A stretch of 64,000 nt of DNA from Neoroseomonas sp943370125 (GCA_943370125.1 CALRPR020000002.1:24814-88813); one strand, 5' to 3'; numbered from the stretch's first letter, positions 48,335 to 57,610 are shown. Notes: generated by a model not told the origin, from the letters alone. A program made the numbers and translations.

Positions 48335-49783
48335 ATGGGTAAGACAACTGGCTTTCTTGAATTCGAACGCGCCGAACGCGGCTATATCAAGCCCGAAGAA
48401 CGGCTGAAGAATTACAAGGAATACGTGACGCCTCTGCCGGGGGCGGAGCTTACGAAGCAGGCGGCGCGCTGCATGAATTGCGGCATTCCGTATTGCCATA
48501 ATGGCTGCCCGGTGAACAACATGATCCCGGATTGGAATGACCTGGTCTATCGGGATCAGTGGCAGGCGGCGCTTGAAACGCTCCATTCCACCAACAACTT
48601 CCCGGAATTCACCGGCCGCATCTGCCCGGCACCGTGTGAGGCAAGCTGCACGCTGAACATTACGGAAACGCCGGTCACCATCAAATCCATCGAATGCGCG
48701 ATTGTGGATCGCGGGTGGGAAGAAGGCTGGATCAAGCCGCAAATCCCCACGCACAAAACCGGCAAGCGCGTGGCCGTTGTGGGCAGCGGCCCGGCGGGGC
48801 TGGCAGCAGCGCAGCAATTGGCGCGTACCGGGCATGCGGTGACGCTGTTTGAAAAGCATGATCGTATCGGCGGTTTGCTCCGCTACGGCATTCCTGATTT
48901 CAAGATGGAAAAGCATCTGATTGACCGGCGTGTGGATCAGATGGCCGCGGAAGGCGTTGAATTCCGCACCGGTACCGAAGTGGGCAGCACGCTGCCGTTT
49001 GATGTGCTGCTGGCGGGTTATGATGCGGTGGTCATGACGGGTGGCGCCGAATGGCCGCGTGAATTGGAAGTGGATGGGCGCAATCTTTCCGGCATCTACC
49101 CCGCCATGGATTACCTGACGCAGCAGAACAAGCGCGTGGCGGGTGACAGTGAAGACCGCGCCGCGCCGCGTGGTACCATCTCGGCCACCGGCAAGCATGT
49201 GGTGGTGATTGGTGGTGGCGATACGGGTGCTGATTGCATCGGTACCGCGGCGCGCCAGGGTGCCGCTTCCATCACACAGATTGAAATCATGCCGAAGCCG
49301 CCGGAGCAGGAGAATAAGGGCCTCACCTGGCCCAATTGGCCGCATAAGCTCCGCACCGCGCCGGCGCATTATGAAGGGTGCGCGCGTGATTGGGCCGTGC
49401 TGACCAAGCAGGCAGTTGGCGAGAATGGTAAGCTGACGGCGCTTGATTGCGTGCGCGTTGAATGGGTGCATGAAGCCGGGCGCATGCAAATGCGCGAAGT
49501 GGCCGGCAGCGGCTTTCAGATGAAGGCTGATCTTGTGCTGCTGGCCATGGGCTTCGTAGGGCCGCGTCGTGCCGGGCTGCTGGAGACTTCCGGCATTGCG
49601 CTGGATGCGCGCGGCAATGTGCAGGCGGATACGGAAGCCTATCAGACCTCGGTCCCCAAGGTATTCGCCGCGGGTGATATGCGCCGCGGGCAATCGCTGG
49701 TGGTTTGGGCCATTCGCGAAGGCCGGCAATGTGCGCGCGCGGTGGATGAATTCCTGATGGGGGCGAGCACCCTGCCGAGGTAG
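48335..49783 (+). CDS. gltD: Glutamate synthase small subunit (GltD)
   Basis: The 482-residue protein has the N-terminal 4Fe-4S cysteine clusters (CMNCGIPYCHNGCP and CPAPCEASC) and two nucleotide-binding loops, VVGSGPAGLAAAQ for FAD and VVIGGGDTGADC for NADPH. It transfers electrons from NADPH to GltB. Length and spacing are standard. It follows gltB by 21 bp with AGGAGG as ribosome-binding site. After it, 210 bp contain no clear gene or terminator. Confidence 0.95.
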   Translation: MGKTTGFLEFERAERGYIKPEERLKNYKEYVTPLPGAELTKQAARCMNCGIPYCHNGCPVNNMIPDWNDLVYRDQWQAALETLHSTNNFPEFTGRICPAPCEASCTLNITETPVTIKSIECAIVDRGWEEGWIKPQIPTHKTGKRVAVVGSGPAGLAAAQQLARTGHAVTLFEKHDRIGGLLRYGIPDFKMEKHLIDRRVDQMAAEGVEFRTGTEVGSTLPFDVLLAGYDAVVMTGGAEWPRELEVDGRNLSGIYPAMDYLTQQNKRVAGDSEDRAAPRGTISATGKHVVVIGGGDTGADCIGTAARQGAASITQIEIMPKPPEQENKGLTWPNWPHKLRTAPAHYEGCARDWAVLTKQAVGENGKLTALDCVRVEWVHEAGRMQMREVAGSGFQMKADLVLLAMGFVGPRRAGLLETSGIALDARGNVQADTEAYQTSVPKVFAAGDMRRGQSLVVWAIREGRQCARAVDEFLMGASTLPR

Positions 49784-49993
49784 GGTGTTGGCGACTGATG
49801 ACGCCTAATGTGAACGCCGTCGCGGCAAAAGCCGTGGGTGTTTGCTCGTTTTGGCGGCATGTATCGCCCTGTCATCATGTTTTCCGGGCATGAGGCGTGA
49901 CTTCGCGGTTGCGCCCGCCAATTCCAAGCTTATGTGCACCACCAAGGCGGAAACCGCCGCTTCGCATAATCAATCAAGACCGGGATGCATGAA

Positions 49994-50977
49994 ATGAACC
50001 GTCGTAGCCTTCTGACCGCTGTCTCTACGCTTGCGCTGCCAACGCTGCTGCCTTCGGGCAGCTTTGCGCAAGCACCCTTTCCCAATCGCCCGATTCGCAT
50101 CGTCAGCCCCTTTTCGGCAGGCGGCACTTCGGATGGCGTGGTTCGGCTGCTTTCGCCCACCTTGGAACGCATGTTGGGCCAGCCGGTAGTGTTGGATAAT
50201 CGCCCAGGCGCGGGTGGCACGGTAGGCACAGCGCATATCGCGGGTGAACGCCCGGATGGCTATTCGCTCGTGCTGGCCAATGCCGGGCCGATGGCGATTG
50301 CGCAAACGCTTTTCCCCAATTTGGCTTATGATGTGCGGCGCAGCTTTTCCTATGTGATGCTGGTGGGTGGCGCGCCCATGGTGGTTGGCGTGCGGCCCAA
50401 TGGCCCGATTCAGAACATGGCGGATTACCTGGCCGCCTCCCGCGCGCGGCCAGAGGCGATGAGCTATGGCAGCGCCGGCATTGGCTCGGTTGGACATCTT
50501 TCCGGCATGCTCTGGTCACGCGAAGCGGGTGTGCAGCTGTTGCACGTGCCCTTCCGTGGCGGTGGAGAAGCGGAACAGCAGGTATTGGGCGGCAGCCTTG
50601 GGTCGCTTTGGAATACGCTTGGCGCGCATGCGGGCAGCGTGCGCGGCGGTTCGCTGAAAGCCATCGCGGTCACGAGCGGGGAACGTATGTCCACCTTTCC
50701 CGATGTGCCAACAATTGTGGAAGCGGGCTTTCCGGGTGCGACCGCGATCAATTGGTTTGTACTGGCCGGCCCCGCGGGTATGCCCGATGCTGTGGTGGCG
50801 CGCATTCGCGAAGCCTTCACCACCGCCATCAATGAACCCGGCATGAAGGAACGCATCGCGGGGCTTGGTGTATTGACCATGACAGATAACGGCCCGGCCG
50901 ATGTGCAGGCATTTGTCTCGCGCGAGGCGGAGCGTTGGGCGCCGGTGGTACGTGCGAGTGGTGCAACACCGGGGTGA
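49994..50977 (+). CDS. Bug-family solute-binding protein (tripartite tricarboxylate type), copy 1
   Basis: A 327-residue periplasmic binding protein with a signal peptide (MNRRSLLTAVSTLALPTLLP) ending in FAQA. The Bug fold marks are FPNRPIRIVSPFSAGGTSD, VVLDNRPGAGG, GYSLVLANAG and LLHVPFRGGGE. The family captures carboxylates or related organic acids for TctAB-type permeases. No TctA/TctB genes are nearby, so it is an orphan. The start at 49994 gives MNRRS; an ATG three codons earlier is possible. Confidence 0.85.
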   Translation: MNRRSLLTAVSTLALPTLLPSGSFAQAPFPNRPIRIVSPFSAGGTSDGVVRLLSPTLERMLGQPVVLDNRPGAGGTVGTAHIAGERPDGYSLVLANAGPMAIAQTLFPNLAYDVRRSFSYVMLVGGAPMVVGVRPNGPIQNMADYLAASRARPEAMSYGSAGIGSVGHLSGMLWSREAGVQLLHVPFRGGGEAEQQVLGGSLGSLWNTLGAHAGSVRGGSLKAIAVTSGERMSTFPDVPTIVEAGFPGATAINWFVLAGPAGMPDAVVARIREAFTTAINEPGMKERIAGLGVLTMTDNGPADVQAFVSREAERWAPVVRASGATPG

Positions 50978-51103
50978 CGATTGCGCGTTGCTGTAGCATG
51001 ACCGCGCCGTGTGGAAGCACGTGGTGCGGTGGAGCCACCGCCCAGCTGTAGGCAATTTCTGTATCCGGTGAAGGAAGATGAACCGGACACGCAAGAATAC
51101 ACG

Positions 51104-51117
51104 CGATATTGATATCG
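51104..51117. promoter_or_regulatory. Palindrome CGATAT-TG-ATATCG upstream of secreted protein gene
   Basis: A 6-bp perfect dyad with a 2-base spacer lies 65 bases before the start at 51182, in an AT-rich leader. It could be an operator. Next to it, at 51026-51041, GCGGTGG and CCACCGC form a hairpin that may end the preceding Bug transcript. Confidence 0.3.
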
Positions 51118-51181
51118 AAGCATTAAGCTCTTATTTTTATTGGAATGCGGATGATTTCCGACTTCCGATAAGGAGACCTAG

Positions 51182-51688
51182 ATGCAGAGAATCGCCCCCA
51201 TCGCCTTTGCCGTGTTTTGCGCCTTGGCATTGCCCGTCTTGGCTCAGCAGAAATCCGCCGCGCGGCAGGCTACGCCTGATGTCGCGGCGCAGCCAGCTTA
51301 TGGCACTGTCAATCTGCGCGCCCATTTCTCGCCTGATCCGCATGAAACACGCGTGGAAACGATCGGATTTCGCCCAGTGGAAGGGCTTGGTACTGACTGC
51401 TCTGGCGAGATTGACTATGCCCGACCCGATGTTAATTTGAACTATCAGGCTGGCAGCTTGCCGCTTTACATTTCCGTGGTGGCGCAGGCTGACACGACGT
51501 TGATCATCAATGATCCATCCGGACGCTGGCTCTGCAATGATGATATGGAGGGGTGGAACCCCGGCATTGTCATCCAGCGCCCCGCAAGCGGGACTTACAA
51601 TATTTGGATCGGCACCGTGAGTGCGCGGGATCTCGCGCAACCCGCGACGCTTCGCATTTCCGAAATGCCACCAAGCCGGCGGAAATGA
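51182..51688 (+). CDS. Small secreted protein, PPC-like beta-domain
   Basis: The 168-residue product has a signal peptide ending VLAQQ. The rest looks like a beta-sandwich with YGTVNLRAHFSPDPHETRV, a Cys-containing loop (GTDCSGEI), NYQAGSLPLYISV, and DTTLIINDPSGRWLCNDD. The last segment resembles the pre-peptidase C-terminal-like domains found in Roseomonas-type secreted proteins, some called peptidase S1, but no protease triad is present here. Two cysteines could form a disulfide. Its AT-rich 5' region sets it off from the flanking genes. Function unknown. Confidence 0.65.
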   Translation: MQRIAPIAFAVFCALALPVLAQQKSAARQATPDVAAQPAYGTVNLRAHFSPDPHETRVETIGFRPVEGLGTDCSGEIDYARPDVNLNYQAGSLPLYISVVAQADTTLIINDPSGRWLCNDDMEGWNPGIVIQRPASGTYNIWIGTVSARDLAQPATLRISEMPPSRRK

Positions 51689-51706
51689 TCCTCCGGCTGG
51701 TAGCGC

Positions 51707-52696
51707 CTATTCCTTGGCGACATTCGCCTCGGCTGCGATGCGCGCCCATAATTCCAATTCACGCCGATTGAATTCACCAAGGGCTTCAGGCGTGCTGGTG
51801 GTGGAAACAATGCCAAGCGCGCCGATATGGCGCTTCGCTTCATCGCTTTGGCCGATCGTGACCATTTCGCGGTTCAGCCGCGCGATGATGGCGGGCGGTG
51901 TGCGCGCTGGCATCCAGGCACCGTTCCAGGAAGCGAAATCAAAGCCAGGCAGCGCCGCTTCCGCAACAGTTGGCACATCCGGAAGGGTTTCAACGCGCCG
52001 CGCGGTGGTAACAGCAAGCGCGCGAATAGTGCCGGCGCGCAAATGCTCTACCGCCGGCCCAAGATCGGTCACAAGAAAATGCAGCCGCCCGCCAAGCAAA
52101 TCCGCCATGGCCTGGGGCGTACCGCGATAGGAGATTTGCTCAGCCTTGAAGCCAGCGGCCTGGCTGAGAAGGTGTGTGCCGGCAAGCCCGCCCGCATTGC
52201 CGATGCCGTAATTCAACGCGCCAGGATTGGCGCGCGCATGGGCGATGAAGACTCGCAGATCGCGCGCTGGATTATCCGCACGCACCAACACGCCAAGCGG
52301 GTTGATGCTGATCATGGAAAGTGGGGCGAAGTCGCGGAGCGGATCATAGCCCGGTTCACGCATCAGATGCGGATTGGCAGCGTGCGTGGAAACAGAGCCG
52401 AAGAAGATCGTGTATCCATCAGGCGCGGCACGGGCGGCAGCGCGTGCGCCGATGGCGCCATTCGCGCCGCCGATATTCTCGATGACAAAGTTCTGCCCGA
52501 AAATGCGCCCCAAACGTTCCCCGTAGAACCGTGCGAGGCTATCCGTGCCGCTGCCCGCTGGAAACGCCGCAATGATGCGGACTGGGCGGTTGGGCCAATT
52601 GGCTTCCTGCGCGCGTAGGATGCTCGGCGAAAACAACGCCGCGCCAGCGCCAAGCGCGAGCAGGGAACGGCGGGTTGCGGTGGTCTTATCTTGCAT
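51707..52696 (-). CDS. Bug-family solute-binding protein, copy 2
   Basis: The 329-residue protein has a twin-arginine-like signal (MQDKTTATRRSLLALGAGAA) and the Bug marks WPNRPVRIIAAFPAGSGTD, NFVIENIGGANG, GYTIFFGSVS and QISYRGTPQAM. It is a periplasmic carboxylate-type binding protein without adjacent TctAB permease genes. It is 29 bp downstream of the monooxygenase gene on the same strand, which may point to an aromatic or ketone-derived acid as ligand (inference). Confidence 0.85.
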   Translation of the reverse strand: MQDKTTATRRSLLALGAGAALFSPSILRAQEANWPNRPVRIIAAFPAGSGTDSLARFYGERLGRIFGQNFVIENIGGANGAIGARAAARAAPDGYTIFFGSVSTHAANPHLMREPGYDPLRDFAPLSMISINPLGVLVRADNPARDLRVFIAHARANPGALNYGIGNAGGLAGTHLLSQAAGFKAEQISYRGTPQAMADLLGGRLHFLVTDLGPAVEHLRAGTIRALAVTTARRVETLPDVPTVAEAALPGFDFASWNGAWMPARTPPAIIARLNREMVTIGQSDEAKRHIGALGIVSTTSTPEALGEFNRRELELWARIAAEANVAKE

Positions 52697-52725
52697 TTGT
52701 GATCCTCCCTTTTTCTTTCAGTAGT

Positions 52726-54390
52726 TTAGGCGAAGTCAAATTCGCGGTAGCCGCCGGCAGCGACATCATCCGCGATACGGCGATATTCCACAGCGCCGCC
52801 ATAATAGCCAAGGGTGCGGCGAATATCGCGCCCTTCAACATTGCGATTGATGCCGGTTTGCCATGAATTGACCTCGGCAAACAGCAGCCCCGCCACGGCG
52901 TCTTCCACCTTTTCAGCCCACCAGTGCACTGCGTCAGACTTTGGTTCCACGCGCGTCAGGTTGTGCTTGCGCATATGGATGACAAGGCCCGTGACCCAAT
53001 CAACGATTTCTTCGATATTGCGCGGAATATTGCCGCGTGCGGTGTGGGGCCCGAGAACCATCAGCATATTCGGAAAACCTTCAGCCATCACGCCAAGAAA
53101 GGTCTTTGGCGTGCCGATCCATTCCTGCTTCAGGCTACGCCCCCCGGGGCCACGAATATCCATGCGGTCATAAGGGCCCGTCACACCATCGAAGCCAGTC
53201 GAGAAAATCAGAATGTCGAAACCAAATTCTTCAGCGCTGGTTTTAATCCCTTCAGGCGAAATGCGCTCGATCGGGGTTTCATTGATGTCCACCAGCCGCA
53301 CATTGGACTGGTTATAGACTTCGTAATAGCCGCTTTCCAAAGGAAGCCGCCGGGTGCCAAAACCGTGATTCTTGGGGATGAGTTTCTCCGCAACGGCCGG
53401 ATCCTTCACCCTTTCGCGGATCTTGCTTGCCATGAAGTCGCTTGCCAGCGCATTGGCTTCCTTATTGGTCAGCACATCGGCAAAATTGCCGACCCAAATG
53501 CCAAAACCGGGTTCGGCGTATAGCTTTTCCCAAAAGGCTTGGCGTTCTTCGGCGGAGACTTCCAAAGCCTTGCGCGCGTCTGTCTGATGAATGAAGCAGG
53601 TCGCAGTTTCCCGGCAGCGGGCGAAGATTTCCGGATAGCTTGCCTTGATCGTCGCTTGCTCTTCCGGGGTGATCTTGCGGTTATGCAAGGGCGCCGCCCA
53701 ATTCGGCGTGCGCTGAAAAACCGTCAGGTGGCCGACATCCTTCGCAATGGTTTGGATGATCTGAATAGCGGTGGCGCCCGTGCCAATGATGCCCACGCGC
53801 TTGCCCTTGAAATCTACCGGATCATGCGGCCAGCGGGCGGTATGGAAGGCTTGGCCGGTGAAGGATTCTCGCCCAGGAATATTGGGCAAGGTCGGTGCGG
53901 AAAGCGGACCAAGCCCCGTGATCAGCAAGGGTGCGCTGCAGGTCTCGCCATTCTCTAACGTCACGGTCCAGAGATTCTGTGCATCATCGAAATGCGCGGC
54001 TTTGACGCGACTATTGAAGGTGATGTGCTTGCGCAGATCGAATTTATTGGCGACGAAATCCAGATAGCGCAGTGTATCCGGCTGCGCGGAGAAATGTTCC
54101 GGCCATTCCCATTCCTGGAGCAGTTCCTTTGAAAAGGAATAGCCATAGGACCAGCTCTCGGAATCAAAGCGCGCGCCAGGATAGCGATTCCAATACCAGG
54201 TGCCGCCCAGATCCGAACCCGCCTCGAACACACGAAGCTTCATGCCAAGCTCGCGGAGCCGGATCAGCTGATACATGCCGGAGATGCCGGCGCCGATGAT
54301 GATGGCATCCGCATCGGCGGAGATTGACGCGTTTTGTTGCACTGAAGCTTTTTCTAGCATGGGATCGAGCCCAACCTTATGGCTTTTCAT
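52726..54390 (-). CDS. Flavin-containing Baeyer-Villiger-type monooxygenase
   Basis: The protein has 554 residues from the ATG at 54390; ATG 54360 or GTG 54474 are alternatives, none with a strong ribosome-binding site. The FAD loop is IIIGAGISGMYQL, the NADPH loop GIIGTGATAIQII, and between them lies the BVMO fingerprint FTGQAFHTARWPHD. It matches cyclohexanone/phenylacetone-monooxygenase-like enzymes that insert oxygen next to a ketone using NADPH and O2. The substrate is unknown. The downstream Bug protein could feed it. Confidence 0.85.
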   Translation of the reverse strand: MKSHKVGLDPMLEKASVQQNASISADADAIIIGAGISGMYQLIRLRELGMKLRVFEAGSDLGGTWYWNRYPGARFDSESWSYGYSFSKELLQEWEWPEHFSAQPDTLRYLDFVANKFDLRKHITFNSRVKAAHFDDAQNLWTVTLENGETCSAPLLITGLGPLSAPTLPNIPGRESFTGQAFHTARWPHDPVDFKGKRVGIIGTGATAIQIIQTIAKDVGHLTVFQRTPNWAAPLHNRKITPEEQATIKASYPEIFARCRETATCFIHQTDARKALEVSAEERQAFWEKLYAEPGFGIWVGNFADVLTNKEANALASDFMASKIRERVKDPAVAEKLIPKNHGFGTRRLPLESGYYEVYNQSNVRLVDINETPIERISPEGIKTSAEEFGFDILIFSTGFDGVTGPYDRMDIRGPGGRSLKQEWIGTPKTFLGVMAEGFPNMLMVLGPHTARGNIPRNIEEIVDWVTGLVIHMRKHNLTRVEPKSDAVHWWAEKVEDAVAGLLFAEVNSWQTGINRNVEGRDIRRTLGYYGGAVEYRRIADDVAAGGYREFDFA

Positions 54391-54674
54391 ATGCCCAACG
54401 CGGGCAGGATCGCACCAGCGTACCGAAGCCGTGCCAAGTGAGATGGCAAGCGCAAAGCCCGATCCGTTATGCACGTATTTGGATTATGAACAGTGGAGGA
54501 AGAGTTTGGCAAATACGCCCCCCAGGGGTGAATTAACGGCACCCTTCATTGCGCCTTGCAGCAGGGTAGCATTGCGCGATTTCCACTCGCTTCAACCGTC
54601 CAGTAACTAACGCCGATTTATTATGCAAAAACCGCCTTGCTCAGTTCTAACTCTATCTTCATGACTTTATTTTA
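54391..54674. other. Divergent intergenic region before the chemoreceptor
   Basis: No gene is supported here. The minus frame is open to GTG 54474 as a possible N-terminal extension of the monooxygenase. The right half is AT-richer and should hold the chemoreceptor promoter and the divergent promoter of the monooxygenase; no clear consensus boxes were identified. Confidence 0.5.
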
Positions 54675-54716
54675 GACAGGAACCTCTGTCTTGAACGCTG
54701 CAAAGAGGTTTCTGTC
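54675..54716 (+). promoter_or_regulatory. Hairpin that can sequester the chemoreceptor ribosome-binding site
   Basis: GACAGGAACCTCT (54675-54687) pairs at 12 of 13 positions with AGAGGTTTCTGTC (54704-54716), the remaining pair being G-U. The right arm contains the AAGAGG that is the only Shine-Dalgarno-like sequence for the ATG at 54719. Folding of this 5' leader would hide it, which suggests translational control. Confidence 0.55.
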
Positions 54717-54718
54717 CC

Positions 54719-56779
54719 ATGTCCAACAGACAATCCCAGGCGAAGATCGCCACGCGACTTGCCCTGGCCATCGCGCTACCGATCTTCGCGGTCCTGCTGA
54801 TGAGCGGCCTTGTCATCTCCCAGCAGCTGCAAACGGTGCGGCAGGCCGATCAGCTTCAGGCGCTCAGCCATTTCAGCTCCCGCATCAGTGACCTGGTGCA
54901 TGAGTTGCAGAAGGAACGCGGCATGTCCGCGCTATTCATCGGCAGCCGCGGACAACAAATGGGCACAGAACTTCAGGCGCAGCGGCGCGATACGGATGGC
55001 CAGATCGCCATTGTGCGCGATACGCTGCGCGGATTGTCGCTCACTGATTACAGCGCCGAACTTCGCCAGAGTGTTGAAAAGGGGCTTGCCGGCCTGAGCG
55101 AGCTTGAGGGCAAGCGCGCTGATGTCAGTGGCCTCAGGATCGTAGGGCCGGATTCTTTCCGTTTCTATACCTCGCTGATTACCAATCTTCTCGCTGTGCC
55201 GCAGGATTCGGTGAAGGTATCAGATTCACCCGCTGTCACCGCCAATCTCCTGGCGTACTACAATTTCTTGGCGGCGAAGGAACGCGCTGGTCAGGAACGG
55301 GCAACCGGTTCCGCAGGCTTCGCTTCTGGCCAATTTGTACCGGCGCAGTATCGCACCTTGCTGACGATCCTGGCTGAACAGGCGGCCTATCTTTCATCTT
55401 TCCAATCCTACGCCACTGAAGCGCAGCGTAATGCGGCTCAACAAACCTTGAGCGGTCCAGTCATCACGGAAGCCGAACGCCTGCGTCGCATTGCGGTGGA
55501 AGCGGGCGCGGAAAAGCCGCTTGGTGGTGTAGCCGCACGCGATTGGTTCAAGGCAACCACGGACCGCATTGACCTGATGAAAACCGTTGAGGACGTGCTG
55601 CAGCGTGATCTTGCCGCGCTTAATCAGGCGAATGCGGCTGAGGCTTGGAAAATCCTGACCTATGGTTCTGCCTTCGCACTGCTCATGCTGATGGCGGCCT
55701 TGACTGTTGGCTTTATCCTGGCGCGCGGCATCACGCGCCCCATCACGGGCATGACAGAAGCGATGCGCGCCCTGTCCAGAGGTGATCTTTCAACGGTGAT
55801 CCCGGGGCGCGACAAGCGCGATGAAATCGGCACCATGGCGGAAGCGCTGGAAGTTTTCCGCAATGGCATGATGGAAGCCGAAGAACTCCGCAAGGCGCAG
55901 GAAACGCAAAAGCAACGCGCCGCGGAAGAACGCCACACTGCGATGAATGCCCTGGCTGACAAGTTTGAGCAAAGCATTGGTGAGGTGGTGGGCAATGTGA
56001 CGCAGGCATCTTCTCGCTTGCAGGGAACAGCCGAGGATATGGCCCGCACGGCTGAAGAAACCTCGGGCCAATCAACGGCGGTTGCGGCAGCATCGGAACA
56101 GGTGACGCAGAATGTGCAGACGGTTGCTTCCGCGACCGAGGAGCTTTCCGCTTCCATTCGCGAAATCGCGCAGCAAGTGGCTGAATCCAGCAGAATGACC
56201 AATGAAGCAGTCGGCCAGGCGCGGAGCAGCACGCAGGAAGTGCAGGGCCTGACAGATGCGGCGCAGCGCATTGGTGATGTTGTGCGCATCATCAATGATA
56301 TCGCCGGGCAGACCAATCTGCTGGCGTTGAATGCCACGATTGAAGCCGCACGCGCGGGTGAAGCCGGTAAGGGCTTTGCGGTGGTTGCTTCTGAGGTCAA
56401 GGCCCTGGCTTCCCAAACCACCAAGGCGACTGACGAAATCGCATCTCAGATCAAAGCCATGCAGGAAGCCACACAGCGTTCCGCCCAGGTGATTACACAT
56501 ATTGCGGAAACCATTGATCATCTCAGCCAAAGCTCAACCGCCATTGCTTCGGCTGTTGAAGAACAGGGCGCCGCCACGCAGGAAATTGCGCGCAATGTGC
56601 AGCAGGCCGCGGTGGGCACCACGGAAGTGGCGGGCAATATCACCCAGGTCAGCCAGGCCGCGAGTGTGACTGGCGGTGCCGCGACATCCCTGCTTTCGGC
56701 GGCTGGAACGCTCAGCAAGGATGGTGCGGCGTTGAAGAAGCAGGTGGATAGCTTCCTTCGCGAAATTCGTGCGGCCTGA
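54719..56779 (+). CDS. Methyl-accepting chemotaxis protein with NIT sensor domain
   Basis: The 686 residues begin with a membrane helix (~12-34), followed by a ~270-residue periplasmic helical domain that starts LQALSHFSSRISDLVHELQKERG-like (in part: VHELQKERGMSALFIGS), the mark of the NIT nitrate/nitrite-sensing domain. A second span lies at ~310-335, then HAMP (RGITRPITGMTEAMRALSRG) and a long coiled-coil signalling domain with the tip DIAGQTNLLALNATIEAARA. It would signal to CheA/CheW. Ligand is probably nitrate, nitrite or a similar anion. No other che genes are nearby. Confidence 0.9.
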   Translation: MSNRQSQAKIATRLALAIALPIFAVLLMSGLVISQQLQTVRQADQLQALSHFSSRISDLVHELQKERGMSALFIGSRGQQMGTELQAQRRDTDGQIAIVRDTLRGLSLTDYSAELRQSVEKGLAGLSELEGKRADVSGLRIVGPDSFRFYTSLITNLLAVPQDSVKVSDSPAVTANLLAYYNFLAAKERAGQERATGSAGFASGQFVPAQYRTLLTILAEQAAYLSSFQSYATEAQRNAAQQTLSGPVITEAERLRRIAVEAGAEKPLGGVAARDWFKATTDRIDLMKTVEDVLQRDLAALNQANAAEAWKILTYGSAFALLMLMAALTVGFILARGITRPITGMTEAMRALSRGDLSTVIPGRDKRDEIGTMAEALEVFRNGMMEAEELRKAQETQKQRAAEERHTAMNALADKFEQSIGEVVGNVTQASSRLQGTAEDMARTAEETSGQSTAVAAASEQVTQNVQTVASATEELSASIREIAQQVAESSRMTNEAVGQARSSTQEVQGLTDAAQRIGDVVRIINDIAGQTNLLALNATIEAARAGEAGKGFAVVASEVKALASQTTKATDEIASQIKAMQEATQRSAQVITHIAETIDHLSQSSTAIASAVEEQGAATQEIARNVQQAAVGTTEVAGNITQVSQAASVTGGAATSLLSAAGTLSKDGAALKKQVDSFLREIRAA

Positions 56780-56795
56780 GACTGATAAGCGCAGT

Positions 56796-56826
56796 CCCTG
56801 GAAACCCATAGCCTGGCTTTCCAGGG
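56796..56826 (+). terminator. Hairpin after chemoreceptor gene
   Basis: CCCTGGAAA and TTTCCAGGG form a perfect 9-bp stem around 13 bases, starting 17 bases after the stop. There is no T-run, so termination is uncertain. Confidence 0.4.
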
Positions 56827-56872
56827 CGCAGGCCGGATGCCATGATGCCATCGAGAGAAAAGGTGGCAGAAC

Positions 56873-57604
56873 ATGGCGCGCTTCAACGGCAAGGTTATTC
56901 TGATTTCAGGCGGTGCGCGCGGCCAGGGCGCGGCGGAAGCGCGCTTGCTGGTTGCGGAAGGCGCCAGGGTTATCCTTGGCGATGTGCTGGAAGCCGAAGG
57001 TGAAGCCCTGGCACGTGAACTTGGCTCCGCCGCGCATTTCCTTAGGCTTGATGTGACCGAAGAAGCGGATTGGGCGCGCGCGGTTGCGGCCGCTGAAGCG
57101 CTCGGTGCGCTGACCGGGCTTGTCAATAATGCCGGCATCTATGTGCCGAAGCTGATGATGGAAACGGATGCGGCGCTATTCGAACGCCATACGCGTATCA
57201 ATCAGCTTGGCTGTTTTCTTGGCATGAAGGCGGTGGTGCCGGCGATGGAAAGGGCGGGTGGAGGTTCGATTGTGAATATTTCCTCCACCGCTGGGCTGCG
57301 TGGGTCAGCGCGCGCATTCGCTTATGGTGCGACGAAATGGGCGCTGCGTGGCATGACGAAATCCGCCGCGATGGAATTGGCTTCACGCGGCATTCGCGTG
57401 AATTCCGTCCATCCCGGGCCGATTGCGACACCCATGCTGGATATCCGCTCCCCAGAAGAAAACGCGGCACGGCTGAAATCCGTACCCATGGGGCGGCAGG
57501 GCACGGCTGATGAAGTGGCGAAGCTTGTGCTGTTCCTGCTTTCCGATGACAGCGCTTATATGACCGGGTCGGAACTCGCCATTGATGGCGGTGCCACGCT
57601 CTGA
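56873..57604 (+). CDS. SDR family oxidoreductase
   Basis: A 243-residue classical SDR with GGARGQGAAEA, NNAGIYVP and the intact catalytic Tyr-Lys pair in FAYGATKWAL. The C-terminus, YMTGSELAIDGGATL, is typical of classical SDRs such as 3-alpha(20-beta)-hydroxysteroid dehydrogenase-like or glucose-dehydrogenase-like members. The cofactor loop followed by an acidic Asp (VILGDV) suggests NAD. The ribosome-binding site is weak. It converges with the GhrA-like gene, ending 6 bp from its stop. The substrate is unknown. Confidence 0.82.
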   Translation: MARFNGKVILISGGARGQGAAEARLLVAEGARVILGDVLEAEGEALARELGSAAHFLRLDVTEEADWARAVAAAEALGALTGLVNNAGIYVPKLMMETDAALFERHTRINQLGCFLGMKAVVPAMERAGGGSIVNISSTAGLRGSARAFAYGATKWALRGMTKSAAMELASRGIRVNSVHPGPIATPMLDIRSPEENAARLKSVPMGRQGTADEVAKLVLFLLSDDSAYMTGSELAIDGGATL

Positions 57605-57610
57605 AGGCTT

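Noticed and set aside
44510..49729. Long open frames on the minus strand opposite gltB and gltD (514, 488 and 680 codons).
   Set aside because: They lie fully inside gltBD, whose products match the known enzymes along their whole length. GC-rich codon bias easily opens such antisense frames.
51078..51440. A 120-codon plus frame overlapping the small secreted protein gene.
   Set aside because: It has no motif, and the overlapping frame from 51182 has a signal peptide and a good ribosome-binding site (AAGGAG).
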